Origin: Mariprofundaceae bacterium
Lineage (GTDB): Bacteria > Pseudomonadota > Zetaproteobacteria > Mariprofundales > J009
Reading direction: 5' to 3'
Assembly: GCA_015489095.1 (NCBI GenBank)
Contig: WFMN01000165.1
Coordinates: 1 to 23,375 of the forward strand
Length of the DNA stretch: 23,375 bases
In this document: positions 12,254 to 19,740 of the stretch, piece after piece
Numbering within the stretch: position 1 is the stretch's first letter
How the letters are laid out: each line of letters opens with the position of its first letter
The notes under the pieces: generated by a model
Database searches by the model: none
Told to the model about the DNA's origin: nothing
The model's input: the letters and a program-made list of their open reading frames with translations, nothing else
Made by a program: the position numbers and the translations under genes

Positions 12254-13612
12254 TCATACCTGCGTGGTCGGCGCCTGCTGGGCGTGCAGGGTGAGCAGTT
12301 GGTTGATCGCCTCGGCGCGGGGGACATTGGCGTCGGGGGGCTGCTGCAGGAAAGCGCGGATCTGATCGATGCGGCCGATGACGGCATCGAGCTGCGGATT
12401 GCTGCCCTGTTCGTAGGCTCCCATGGTGATCATATCCTCCATCTCTTCGTAGAGTGACAGATCCTTACGCAAGGCGCGTGCCGCTTGCAACTGTTCGCGC
12501 GGACTGAGTTGGTTTTCGAGGCGGCTGATGCTGCGCAGGATGTTGATGGCGGGGTAGTGTCCCTGCTCGGCGAGGCGCCGTTCCAGCACAATGTGGCCGT
12601 CGAGAATCGCCATCGAGGCGTCGGCGACCGGATCGGCCGCGAGGTCGTCCCCCTCCACCAGCACGGTGTAGAAGGCGCTCAGGTTGCCGCTCCCTTCGCC
12701 GGGGCCCGCGCGCTCCAAGAGTTCGGCGATGGCGCTGAAGCAGGAGGGGGTAAACCCCTTGGTGGTCGGCGGCTCGCCCAGCATCAGGCCGATCTCCCGT
12801 TGCGCTTGGGCGAAGCGGGTCAGGCTGTCCATCATCAACAGCACGCGGTGGCCGTGGTGGCGGAACTGCTCGGCGATGGTGGTGGCCATCAGGGCGGCCC
12901 GTACCCGAAGCACCGGCGGGGTGTCGGAGGTGGCGACCACCACGACCGAGCGCTTGAGCGCCTCTTCGCCCAAGGCGATGTCGAGAAACTCGCGCACCTC
13001 CCGACCGCGCTCGCCCACCAGCGCGATGACATTGATCTCGGCGTCGGTGTTGCGCGCCAGCATCCCCATCAGCGAGCTTTTTCCCACCCCCGCGCCGGCG
13101 AAGATGCCCAGCCGCTGCCCCCACCCCACCGGCAGGCAGGCATCCATCGCTTTGACACCGAGCTGCATCGGGGTGTCAATAAGATGGCGGGCGCAGGGGT
13201 TGAGGCGATGTCCATGCAGCGGGCAGTTGGTGCCCTGCGGCTTGAGTGGACGGCCGTCCATCGCCTGGCCTAGGGCGTTGATGACCCGACCCAACAGATG
13301 GTCATCGACCGGGATGGTGGGGGCGCTGTGGCGCGAGAGCACGGCGTCGCCGGGGGCGATGCCGCGGGTGGCGCCGACCGGCATCAGCATGATGCGTTCG
13401 TCGCGGAAACCGACCACCTCGGCCTCGATGTTGCTGCCGGAGGAGCAGAAGATCTCGCAGGCGTCACCGATGCTGGCGCTGATGCCGGTCACCTCGAGCA
13501 TCGGCCCCAGCACCTTGTGCACCCGGCCGCGCAGCGGGTAGGGGGCGCGGTTGGCGAAGCGCGACAGCACCGCCCGCCGCGACTCTTGGTGCCAGATGAC
13601 CTGCTCAGGCAT
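12254..13612 (-). CDS. fliI: flagellum-specific ATP synthase FliI
   Basis: The 452-residue type III export ATPase has Walker A GAGVGKSS at about 173-180, Walker B region VLLMMDSLTRFAQAQREIGL, the DELSD-like VALVGERGREVREF and the LAEQGHYPAINIL block. FliI hexamers energise export of rod, hook and filament proteins at the flagellar base. Length is normal. It starts inside the end of fliH (8-bp overlap, 13605-13612), so it is probably translationally coupled. The C-terminal end is followed by the REP array. Confidence 0.96.
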   Translation of the reverse strand: MPEQVIWHQESRRAVLSRFANRAPYPLRGRVHKVLGPMLEVTGISASIGDACEIFCSSGSNIEAEVVGFRDERIMLMPVGATRGIAPGDAVLSRHSAPTIPVDDHLLGRVINALGQAMDGRPLKPQGTNCPLHGHRLNPCARHLIDTPMQLGVKAMDACLPVGWGQRLGIFAGAGVGKSSLMGMLARNTDAEINVIALVGERGREVREFLDIALGEEALKRSVVVVATSDTPPVLRVRAALMATTIAEQFRHHGHRVLLMMDSLTRFAQAQREIGLMLGEPPTTKGFTPSCFSAIAELLERAGPGEGSGNLSAFYTVLVEGDDLAADPVADASMAILDGHIVLERRLAEQGHYPAINILRSISRLENQLSPREQLQAARALRKDLSLYEEMEDMITMGAYEQGSNPQLDAVIGRIDQIRAFLQQPPDANVPRAEAINQLLTLHAQQAPTTQV

Positions 13613-14387
13613 CCGTGGCGTGGATCGAGGCCTGGAGTTCCGGTCGGATGGTGCGCACCAGTTCGGCTACCGCGTGCAGCGGGTCGATAAAGGCGTCCTG
13701 TTGCGGCGAGATCAGCCGGCAGCTACCGCCCTCCAGCGTGGGATCGGCAACGATCTGCCAGTCGCGCGATTCGCCGCCGGCGATCGCCTTGATCTCGGCC
13801 AGGTCGTCGGGGTTGACCGCCAGTTGCAGCGGGGAGCCGGTGGCGGGCAGCATCTCGGAGACCTTGGCGGCGGCGTGAACCAGCCACTCGCGCTGGTCGT
13901 GGCGGAGCTCGCCGATCAGCGTTTCGGTGATCATCTGCGCGATGTCGATGATGGCGTCGGCGGTGGCGCGTTGGATATGCACCATCTGTTGCCGCGCCTG
14001 CCGCAACATCTGATCGAACTGGTCGAGTGTGGCGTCCGCGCGCTCCTTGGCCAAGGCGATGCCGGCTTTTTCCCCCTTGGCGAAGGCCTCGTTGTAGGCG
14101 TCGTTTTCCAGCCGCTCGGCGTGGGCCTTGGCCTCTTGCAGCATCTTCTCCAGCTGCATGACGCGGATTTCGGTTTCGGAGGGGGGCTGTAGCTCGGTTG
14201 CCTCCACCGGGGGGGCGTCGTCGCCCTGCTCCCGCGTGGCGTCCGCCGGAAGAAAGGAGGAGAAGGCGGGCGCCTCCTTCGCTGGGGCGCTCTTTCCATC
14301 CAGCGGCGGAAAGAAGGGGGCGTCGGGCGGTGCGCCCCCCTCCCGCTCCACTCTCTGGATCGGAAGCGGGTTGAACGGCTTGGTCAT
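13605..14387 (-). CDS. fliH: flagellar assembly protein FliH
   Basis: The 260-residue protein has a proline- and Ala-rich disordered start (to about 75), a central coiled coil (VMQLEKMLQEAKAHAERLEN) with the Ala/Gly-rich stretch of FliH-like proteins, then a C-terminal domain (IIDIAQMITETLIGEL; LAVNPDDLAEIKAI; GSCRLISP) like FliH/YscL and the V-ATPase E subunit. FliH binds FliI as a dimer and docks it at the C-ring. It lies between fliG (12-bp gap) and fliI (8-bp overlap), which confirms the call. The ribosome site is weak (GGGA). Confidence 0.9.
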   Translation of the reverse strand: MTKPFNPLPIQRVEREGGAPPDAPFFPPLDGKSAPAKEAPAFSSFLPADATREQGDDAPPVEATELQPPSETEIRVMQLEKMLQEAKAHAERLENDAYNEAFAKGEKAGIALAKERADATLDQFDQMLRQARQQMVHIQRATADAIIDIAQMITETLIGELRHDQREWLVHAAAKVSEMLPATGSPLQLAVNPDDLAEIKAIAGGESRDWQIVADPTLEGGSCRLISPQQDAFIDPLHAVAELVRTIRPELQASIHATDA

Positions 14388-14399
14388 CGATCTGTCCCG

Positions 14400-15407
14400 T
14401 TACACCATATCGTCGCCACCGCCGAGGGTGATGGCGCCGTCGTCGTCCAGTTTGCGTACCACACGCAGGATATTCTGCTGGCTCTCCTCCACATCGGCCA
14501 GTTTTTGCGGCGGCATCACCTGCATATCCTCACGCATAATATCGGCGGCGCGTTGCGACATGTTGCTGAAGAAGCGCTCGGCCACCTCGTCGGACGACCC
14601 CTTGAGCGCCCGTACCAGATCGTCGGAGGAGACATGCTTGAGGATGGTCTGAATATCGCGGTCGGTGAGCGCCTTGAGGTCTTCGAACACCAGCAGCATC
14701 TTATCCACCTGCGAGAAGAGCTCGGGATCCTTCTCCTCCAGCTTCTGCAGAATGGGCTTGGAGACGCTCTTATCGAGGGTCTTCAGAATCTGCACCACAT
14801 TGACCATGCCGTCGAAGCTCATGCCGGACTGGCCGGTCGATTCGGCCATCGTCTTCTCCAGCGTCTCTTCGATATCGCGCACCAGCTCCTGCGAGACCGA
14901 TTCGATCTTGGACATGCGCAGCACCACCGTCATCTGGATCTCGTCGGAGAGCATGGAGATCACCTGACTGGCGACGGTGGTTTCGATGTTGCCGAGGATC
15001 AGCGCGATGGTCTGCGGATGCTCGTTCTCGATGAACGAGGTGATCATGCGCGGATTCATGCGCGACAGCTTGTCCCAGATGGTCAGGGTGCGCGGTTTCT
15101 CCATCTCGTTGATGAGCCGCTTGGCGCGATCCTCGTCGATGGCGCGCTGAAAGAGTGCCATCACATCCTTCTTGGTGGAGCGCAGCATCGGGTCGTTGGA
15201 CTGATGCAGGGTGAGGTACTCCTCAAGCACCTTGTTGAGCGCCTCGGTGGGGATCTTGCCCATCTCGCTCATCCGTCGTCCGATGTTCATCAGGGTGGAG
15301 TCATCCATCTCGCGGATCACGGGGGCGGCGGCCTCGGGTCCAAGGGCGAAGAGCAGCAGCGCTACCTTGTCATCGCCGGTGAGTTCATCGAAGTTGGTGA
15401 TGGCCAT
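14400..15407 (-). CDS. fliG: flagellar motor switch protein FliG
   Basis: The 335-residue switch protein has the usual three armadillo-like parts: N domain (DELTGDDKVALLLFALG) that binds FliF, middle domain with the FliM-binding EHPQ motif at about 129-132 (ENEHPQTIALIL), and C domain with the charged torque helix (VLRMSKIESVSQEL is the preceding linker; SSDDLVRALKGSSDEVAERF follows). FliG sits on the cytoplasmic face of the MS ring and takes torque from the stator. It overlaps fliF by one base (TGATG). Length is normal. Confidence 0.97.
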   Translation of the reverse strand: MAITNFDELTGDDKVALLLFALGPEAAAPVIREMDDSTLMNIGRRMSEMGKIPTEALNKVLEEYLTLHQSNDPMLRSTKKDVMALFQRAIDEDRAKRLINEMEKPRTLTIWDKLSRMNPRMITSFIENEHPQTIALILGNIETTVASQVISMLSDEIQMTVVLRMSKIESVSQELVRDIEETLEKTMAESTGQSGMSFDGMVNVVQILKTLDKSVSKPILQKLEEKDPELFSQVDKMLLVFEDLKALTDRDIQTILKHVSSDDLVRALKGSSDEVAERFFSNMSQRAADIMREDMQVMPPQKLADVEESQQNILRVVRKLDDDGAITLGGGDDMV

Positions 15408-17071
15408 CAGGTGCTACCTGCCCACTCGGCCAGCACCCTAGCCGCCCGGTCGGGATCGTGCTTCACCGCGATGCGAGCCTTCTCGACCATCGCCAGTCGG
15501 GCATAGGCCTCTTCCGAGAGGTTGGCGAAGGGATCTTCCTCCTCCTCTTCCTCTTCATCCATGGCGTTGGCGCTCTGCGACAGCCGTTGCGCCAGCGGCC
15601 GCAACAGGAACCACGCCATCAGCAGCATGGAGATGATCGCCAGCGTGTAGCGTGCCAGCTCCATGTAGAAGGCCTGTTTCTGCGCCTTTTCCATCTCGGG
15701 GGTGGCGGCGAGGCGGGCGCTGGAGATGTCGTGGATCGGCATGCTCTGGATGGTGACCGAATCGCCGCGATCCTCGTTGTAGCCGATGGCGGAGTTGACC
15801 AGCGCGCGCAAGTTGCTGATCTGGGCGGCGCTGAGCGGGGTGAAGGTGGTGTTGCCATCCTTATCCTTGGTGGTGGTGCCGCCGACCACGACCGCCACCG
15901 ACACCTTCTTCAGGGTGCCGAACGGCACCACGCGGTGTTCGACCACATTGCTGATCTCATAGTTGATGGTGCTCTCATTCCGCTTGGCGGCTTCCGTGGG
16001 GCCGTTGTTGCCGGTGCCACCGCCATTTGCGGTCGCCGGGTTGTTGCCGGGGGTGTTGGAGGCGATGCCGGGAACGCCGATGGCGCTGCCCTCGCTGGAG
16101 TCACGGCTCTCGTTGATGGAGTGCTGGCTGCGGATCACCTGCTCGTCGGGGTTGAAGCTGGTGCGGTTCTGCTCGACAAACTCGCGGTCGATGTCGGCGT
16201 TGACCCGTACCACCGCCTGACCCGCGCCCACCACCTGCTCCAGCATGGAGGTGATGCGCTGTTCCATGCGGCTCTCCAGCTTGGCCTGGAACTCCTGCAT
16301 GCTCTGCCCCTGGCTGCTGGGCTGATCCTTCTCGTTGCCGGTGAGGAGGTTGCCCGAGGAGTCAACGATGGTGACATCCTTTGGCTTGAGGTCGGGCACG
16401 CTGGAGGCGACCAGATTCTGGATGGCCACCACCGACTGCTGCGCCAGCTTGCCGCTGCCGGTGAGCTGCAACATCACCGACGCGGTGGCGTGGCGATCGC
16501 GTTCGGCGAAGGCCGACTCCTTGGGCATCACCAGCTGCACGCGCGCCGCCGACACCTGCGGGATCACCTCGATGGTGCGCGCCAACTCGCCCTGCAGGGC
16601 GCGCTGTAGGTTGATCTTCTGGGTAAAGTCGCTGACGCCGAACTCGTTTTGCTTGTCGAACAGCTCGTAGCCGGTGCCGCTTTTGGGCTGCAGGTTCTTG
16701 CCGGCCAGCTTCAGGCGGGCTTGATAGACCTTGTCGGCGGGGACGGTGATGGTGCTGGCGCCCTCCAGTTTGTAGGGGATCTGCTCCTTCTGCAGCTCTT
16801 CGACGATGGATGCGGCATCCTTTTCGTTGAGCCCGGAGTAGAGGGTGCGGTAGGGAGCCTGCCCCGACCAGAGCATCAGGCCGATGAAGCCTAGGAACAT
16901 CAGGCTGGCGGCGACAAACATCAACAGCTTGCGGTAACGGATCAAGAGGAGCTGGAACAGCGTCAGCCCTTGGGATGCGGCGGACATCTCGCCGGTGATC
17001 TCGCCCTGCGCGGTGGGCACGCTCGGCGCGACGGCGTTGTTGGGTGAAGTTGCAACTGCGGTATTAGCCAT
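15407..17071 (-). CDS. fliF: flagellar MS-ring protein FliF
   Basis: The 554-residue MS-ring protein has two membrane segments at about 49-68 and 475-495, ring-building motifs between them (YRTLYSGLNEKDAASIVEEL; VPADKVYQARLKLA; YEISNVVEHRV), a glycine/asparagine-rich loop near 340-365, and a cytoplasmic C-terminal tail that binds FliG. That tail holds an unusual run of eight consecutive glutamates after the second membrane segment (about residue 507). A 56-bp gap separates it from fliE. A promoter-like GGCAC is present in the gap but its -12 element is wrong for sigma-54. Confidence 0.97.
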   Translation of the reverse strand: MANTAVATSPNNAVAPSVPTAQGEITGEMSAASQGLTLFQLLLIRYRKLLMFVAASLMFLGFIGLMLWSGQAPYRTLYSGLNEKDAASIVEELQKEQIPYKLEGASTITVPADKVYQARLKLAGKNLQPKSGTGYELFDKQNEFGVSDFTQKINLQRALQGELARTIEVIPQVSAARVQLVMPKESAFAERDRHATASVMLQLTGSGKLAQQSVVAIQNLVASSVPDLKPKDVTIVDSSGNLLTGNEKDQPSSQGQSMQEFQAKLESRMEQRITSMLEQVVGAGQAVVRVNADIDREFVEQNRTSFNPDEQVIRSQHSINESRDSSEGSAIGVPGIASNTPGNNPATANGGGTGNNGPTEAAKRNESTINYEISNVVEHRVVPFGTLKKVSVAVVVGGTTTKDKDGNTTFTPLSAAQISNLRALVNSAIGYNEDRGDSVTIQSMPIHDISSARLAATPEMEKAQKQAFYMELARYTLAIISMLLMAWFLLRPLAQRLSQSANAMDEEEEEEEDPFANLSEEAYARLAMVEKARIAVKHDPDRAARVLAEWAGST

Positions 17072-17127
17072 GGAAACAGTCTCCGAACATACAGAAAATT
17101 AAGGTGAAAATAGTGCCGTGGGTCTGG

Positions 17128-17418
17128 TTAGACCTGCATGCGAATCACTTCGCGGTAGGCCTCGACCAGCTTGTTGCGCGATGCCAGCATGAGCTGGAAC
17201 GACAACCCCGCCTTTTTCATCGCCAGCAGCGCCTCGGTGGTGTCGCCCCCCTTGCCCATGGCGACATCGGCCGCGGCCTTGGAGGCCTGTTTGACATCCT
17301 GGTTTACCTGCCGGGTGTAGTTGGCGATGAGCGAGGCGAAATTGTTGCTCTTCTGCTTCGCTGCCGTGGTGGCGGGTTGCGCGAGCGGGGGAAGGGAACC
17401 GATGGATCCTGTTTGCAT
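17128..17418 (-). CDS. fliE: flagellar hook-basal body complex protein FliE
   Basis: The 96-residue protein has the FliE C-terminal core GGDTTEALLAMKKAGLSFQL and NKLVEAYREVIRMQV, which joins the MS ring to the proximal rod. TAGGAG is 6 bases before the ATG. It lies 14 bp after flgC, the standard flgB-flgC-fliE order. Confidence 0.95.
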   Translation of the reverse strand: MQTGSIGSLPPLAQPATTAAKQKSNNFASLIANYTRQVNQDVKQASKAAADVAMGKGGDTTEALLAMKKAGLSFQLMLASRNKLVEAYREVIRMQV

Positions 17419-17432
17419 GGTAAACTCCTAGG

Positions 17433-17879
17433 TTATTTTAGCAGGTCAAGCGAGCGCATGAACATCTGCTTGCTGGTCTGCATGGCCGAGATGTTGGCCT
17501 CAAAACTGCGGGCGGCGGCGTTCATATCCACCATCTCCTGCACCGGATTAACATTGGGCAGCTTGACGATGCCGTTGGCGTCGGCGTCGGGGTGGCTGGG
17601 GTCGTACACCTCCCGGAAGGGGGATTGGTCTTTCACCACCTTGGTGACCCGGACGCCACGCAGGTCGTGCTGTTGCATGGCGCCGCGGAAGACGGTATCG
17701 AACGACTGCTCCGGCTTGATCGCCTCGAACACCACCTGACGACGGCGGTAGGGGCCGCCCTCGGCGGTGTGGGTGGAGTCGGCGTTGGCGATGTTTTGCG
17801 CCACGGTGTCCATGCGCCGGCGTTGCGCGGTCATCCCTTGGGCGCTGATCGACATGGATGCGAAGAAGTCACTGGCCAT
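17433..17879 (-). CDS. flgC: flagellar basal-body rod protein FlgC
   Basis: The 148-residue rod protein opens with ISAQGMTAQRRRMDTVAQNI and ANADST, the rod-family N-terminal motif, and ends with NPVQEMVDMNAAARSFEANI, the paired C-terminal helix. FlgC forms the proximal rod with FlgB and FlgF. GGGAG before the ATG and a 2-bp gap to flgB support coupling. Length is slightly longer than the commonest form but normal for proteobacteria. Confidence 0.97.
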   Translation of the reverse strand: MASDFFASMSISAQGMTAQRRRMDTVAQNIANADSTHTAEGGPYRRRQVVFEAIKPEQSFDTVFRGAMQQHDLRGVRVTKVVKDQSPFREVYDPSHPDADANGIVKLPNVNPVQEMVDMNAAARSFEANISAMQTSKQMFMRSLDLLK

Positions 17880-17881
17880 GG

Positions 17882-18298
17882 CTATCTCCCTTCGCGGATG
17901 GCGCTGCGCAGCCCGGTGAGCTTGCTCTTGAGCAGCTTGATGGAGAGGTCATGCAGCATCTGGTTTTCCGCCATCTTGACCATCTCCTGCTGGGTATCGA
18001 CGGTGTTGCCGTCCATGCGGAAATTCACATCGTCGTGATGGCGAAAGACGCCGTCGATATTGAGCGGGGTGGAGCTGGAGGCGACATCCATGTGGGCGCT
18101 GTTGGTGACGCGCATCGGTACCGGCTGCCGCGCTTTGCGGCTCGCCTCCAGAAAGTCGGCGAAGGTGCGGCGATCCGCCTTGTAGTTGGGGGTGTCGGCG
18201 TTGGCGATGTTGCCGCTAAAGACCGCCTGCGCCCGCTCACGGGCGATGACACCGGCCTCCAAGCGGGCGAATGTTCCACCGAATAGACCTGAACTCAC
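17882..18298 (-). CDS. flgB: flagellar basal-body rod protein FlgB
   Basis: The 138-residue proximal rod protein has ARERAQAVFSGNIANADTPN near the start and a DTQQEMVKMAENQM helix near the end. The GTG at 18298 is chosen although an ATG lies 21 bases earlier: a full AGGAGG (18304-18309) sits 5 bases before the GTG, and falls inside the reading frame of the longer version. The protein then begins SSGLFGGTFAR. An 86-bp gap separates it from the FlbD-like gene; no sigma-54 -24/-12 pair with the right spacing was found in it. Confidence 0.95.
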   Translation of the reverse strand: MSSGLFGGTFARLEAGVIARERAQAVFSGNIANADTPNYKADRRTFADFLEASRKARQPVPMRVTNSAHMDVASSSTPLNIDGVFRHHDDVNFRMDGNTVDTQQEMVKMAENQMLHDLSIKLLKSKLTGLRSAIREGR

Positions 18299-18384
18299 GG
18301 CTACCTCCTTGTTTGTCATGCCATCGCGTTGCAAAGTTGCCCGTATCGGGATGCTGCCGGATGACGCGATCGGTTTAGGGGTGT

Positions 18385-19740
18385 TTAAGCAATAGCCGTG
18401 CCACTTCCATATTCGTTCAGTTTGTTGCGCAGGGTGCGGATGCTGATGCCGAGCAGCTTGGCCGCCTCGGTGCGGTTGCCGCGGACATGTTCCAAGGTCT
18501 GCTCGATCAACACCCGTTCCATATCGCGGATCGACATGCCGGCCTTCACCGCGGTCTCGTGATGATGTTGATTATTCGATGCTTTTGACGCGATAGCGCC
18601 AGAGGGGTTGAGGCCGAGATGGCTGCGTTCGATCACCTTGCCCGCGCTCATCAGAAAGGCGCGGTGCATGCAGTTTTCCAGCTCGCGCACATTGCCCGGC
18701 CATGTGTAGCGCGCCATGGCGTCGCTGGCGTCGCGGCTGAACTGCGGCGCGGGGGTGCCATACATTTGACTGAACTGGTCGAGGAAGTGTCGCGCCAGCG
18801 GCATGATGTCGCCGGGGCGGTCGCGCAGGGTAGGCAACTGAATGGTAACCACATTGAGTCGGAAATAGAGATCCTGGCGGAACTCCCCCTTGGTGACGCT
18901 CTCCTCGATGTTGCGGTTGCTGGTGGCGATCACCCGCACATCGACCTTGATCGGTTTGCGGCCGCCTAGGCGGTCCACCTCGCCCTCCTGCAGCACGCGC
19001 AGCAGCTTGGCCTGTAGATGGAGCGGCATCTCGGTGATCTCATCGAGCAGCAGGGTACCCTCGTGGGCGATTTCGAACTTGCCGGGGCGGGACTGGGTGG
19101 CGCCGGTGAAGGCACCCTTCTCGTGGCCGAACAGCTCCGATTCGAGCACCCCTTCGGGGATGGCGGCGCAGTTGATGGCGATAAAGGCGTTGTTGCTGCG
19201 TGTCGAGCATTGATGGATGTAGCGCGATAGGCGCTCCTTGCCGGTGCCCGACTCGCCCACCACCAGCACCGAGGCGTTGCTGGGGGCGATCAGGGCGACA
19301 TGGTCGAGCAGACGCCGGGTTTCGACATCTTCGGTGATGAAGAGATCGCTCCCCTTGCGCTGCACCTTGGCCTGACGCGCCAGTTCGGTCTGATGGCCGG
19401 CCTTGCGCAGGTAGATCTGCATCACATCGTCGGGGCAGGGGAGCATGCGGTAGTCCATCACCCCCATGCGCATCAGTTCGGTGGCGCGGTCAGGGTCGCC
19501 CGATTGGGCCAGCACCACGATATTGGCCTGCGGGTCGTGTTGAAACAGCCGATGCACCAGCGCGGTGACGGTTCGGCTGTCCCAGACGAAGATGATCGCC
19601 CCCTCCGGCGGTACGAAATCGCGCGCCAACTCCTGCGGTGTGGTTTCGATCAACGCGTCGGGCAGCAGGGAGCCGAGCTGCACCCGCAGATCCGATTCGG
19701 TCATGGCGGGGAAGCCGATCAGGTGCAGTGCGGTACTCAC
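18385..19740 (-). CDS. FlbD/FlrC-like sigma-54-dependent flagellar activator
   Basis: The 451-residue protein has an N-terminal receiver-like domain (to about 115), AAA+ domain with Walker A GESGTGKE (162-169) and the sigma-54-contacting GAFTGA (209-214), and a Fis-type helix-turn-helix ending AAKLLGISIRTLRNKL, very like FlbD/FlrC/FleR. It should activate class III sigma-54 promoters of rod, hook or filament genes. The receiver is degenerate: D54 is present (IIFVWDSRT), but the acidic pair near the start is missing and the conserved Lys is replaced (MLPCPDD). Translation starts with GTG and overlaps the upstream TPR gene by four bases, with AAGGAG seven bases ahead. No partner histidine kinase is nearby. 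FlbD is the best fit, FlrC the alternative. Confidence 0.88.
   Translation of the reverse strand: MSTALHLIGFPAMTESDLRVQLGSLLPDALIETTPQELARDFVPPEGAIIFVWDSRTVTALVHRLFQHDPQANIVVLAQSGDPDRATELMRMGVMDYRMLPCPDDVMQIYLRKAGHQTELARQAKVQRKGSDLFITEDVETRRLLDHVALIAPSNASVLVVGESGTGKERLSRYIHQCSTRSNNAFIAINCAAIPEGVLESELFGHEKGAFTGATQSRPGKFEIAHEGTLLLDEITEMPLHLQAKLLRVLQEGEVDRLGGRKPIKVDVRVIATSNRNIEESVTKGEFRQDLYFRLNVVTIQLPTLRDRPGDIMPLARHFLDQFSQMYGTPAPQFSRDASDAMARYTWPGNVRELENCMHRAFLMSAGKVIERSHLGLNPSGAIASKASNNQHHHETAVKAGMSIRDMERVLIEQTLEHVRGNRTEAAKLLGISIRTLRNKLNEYGSGTAIA

Noticed and set aside
17103..17118. Possible sigma-54 promoter before fliF (CGGCACTATTTTCAC)
   Set aside because: The -24 GG is present but the -12 position is AC and not GC.
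18299..18384. Possible sigma-54 promoter before flgB
   Set aside because: GG and GC pairs occur (GGGCAACTTTGC) but with 7 to 8 bases between and not 10. A degenerate promoter cannot be excluded.
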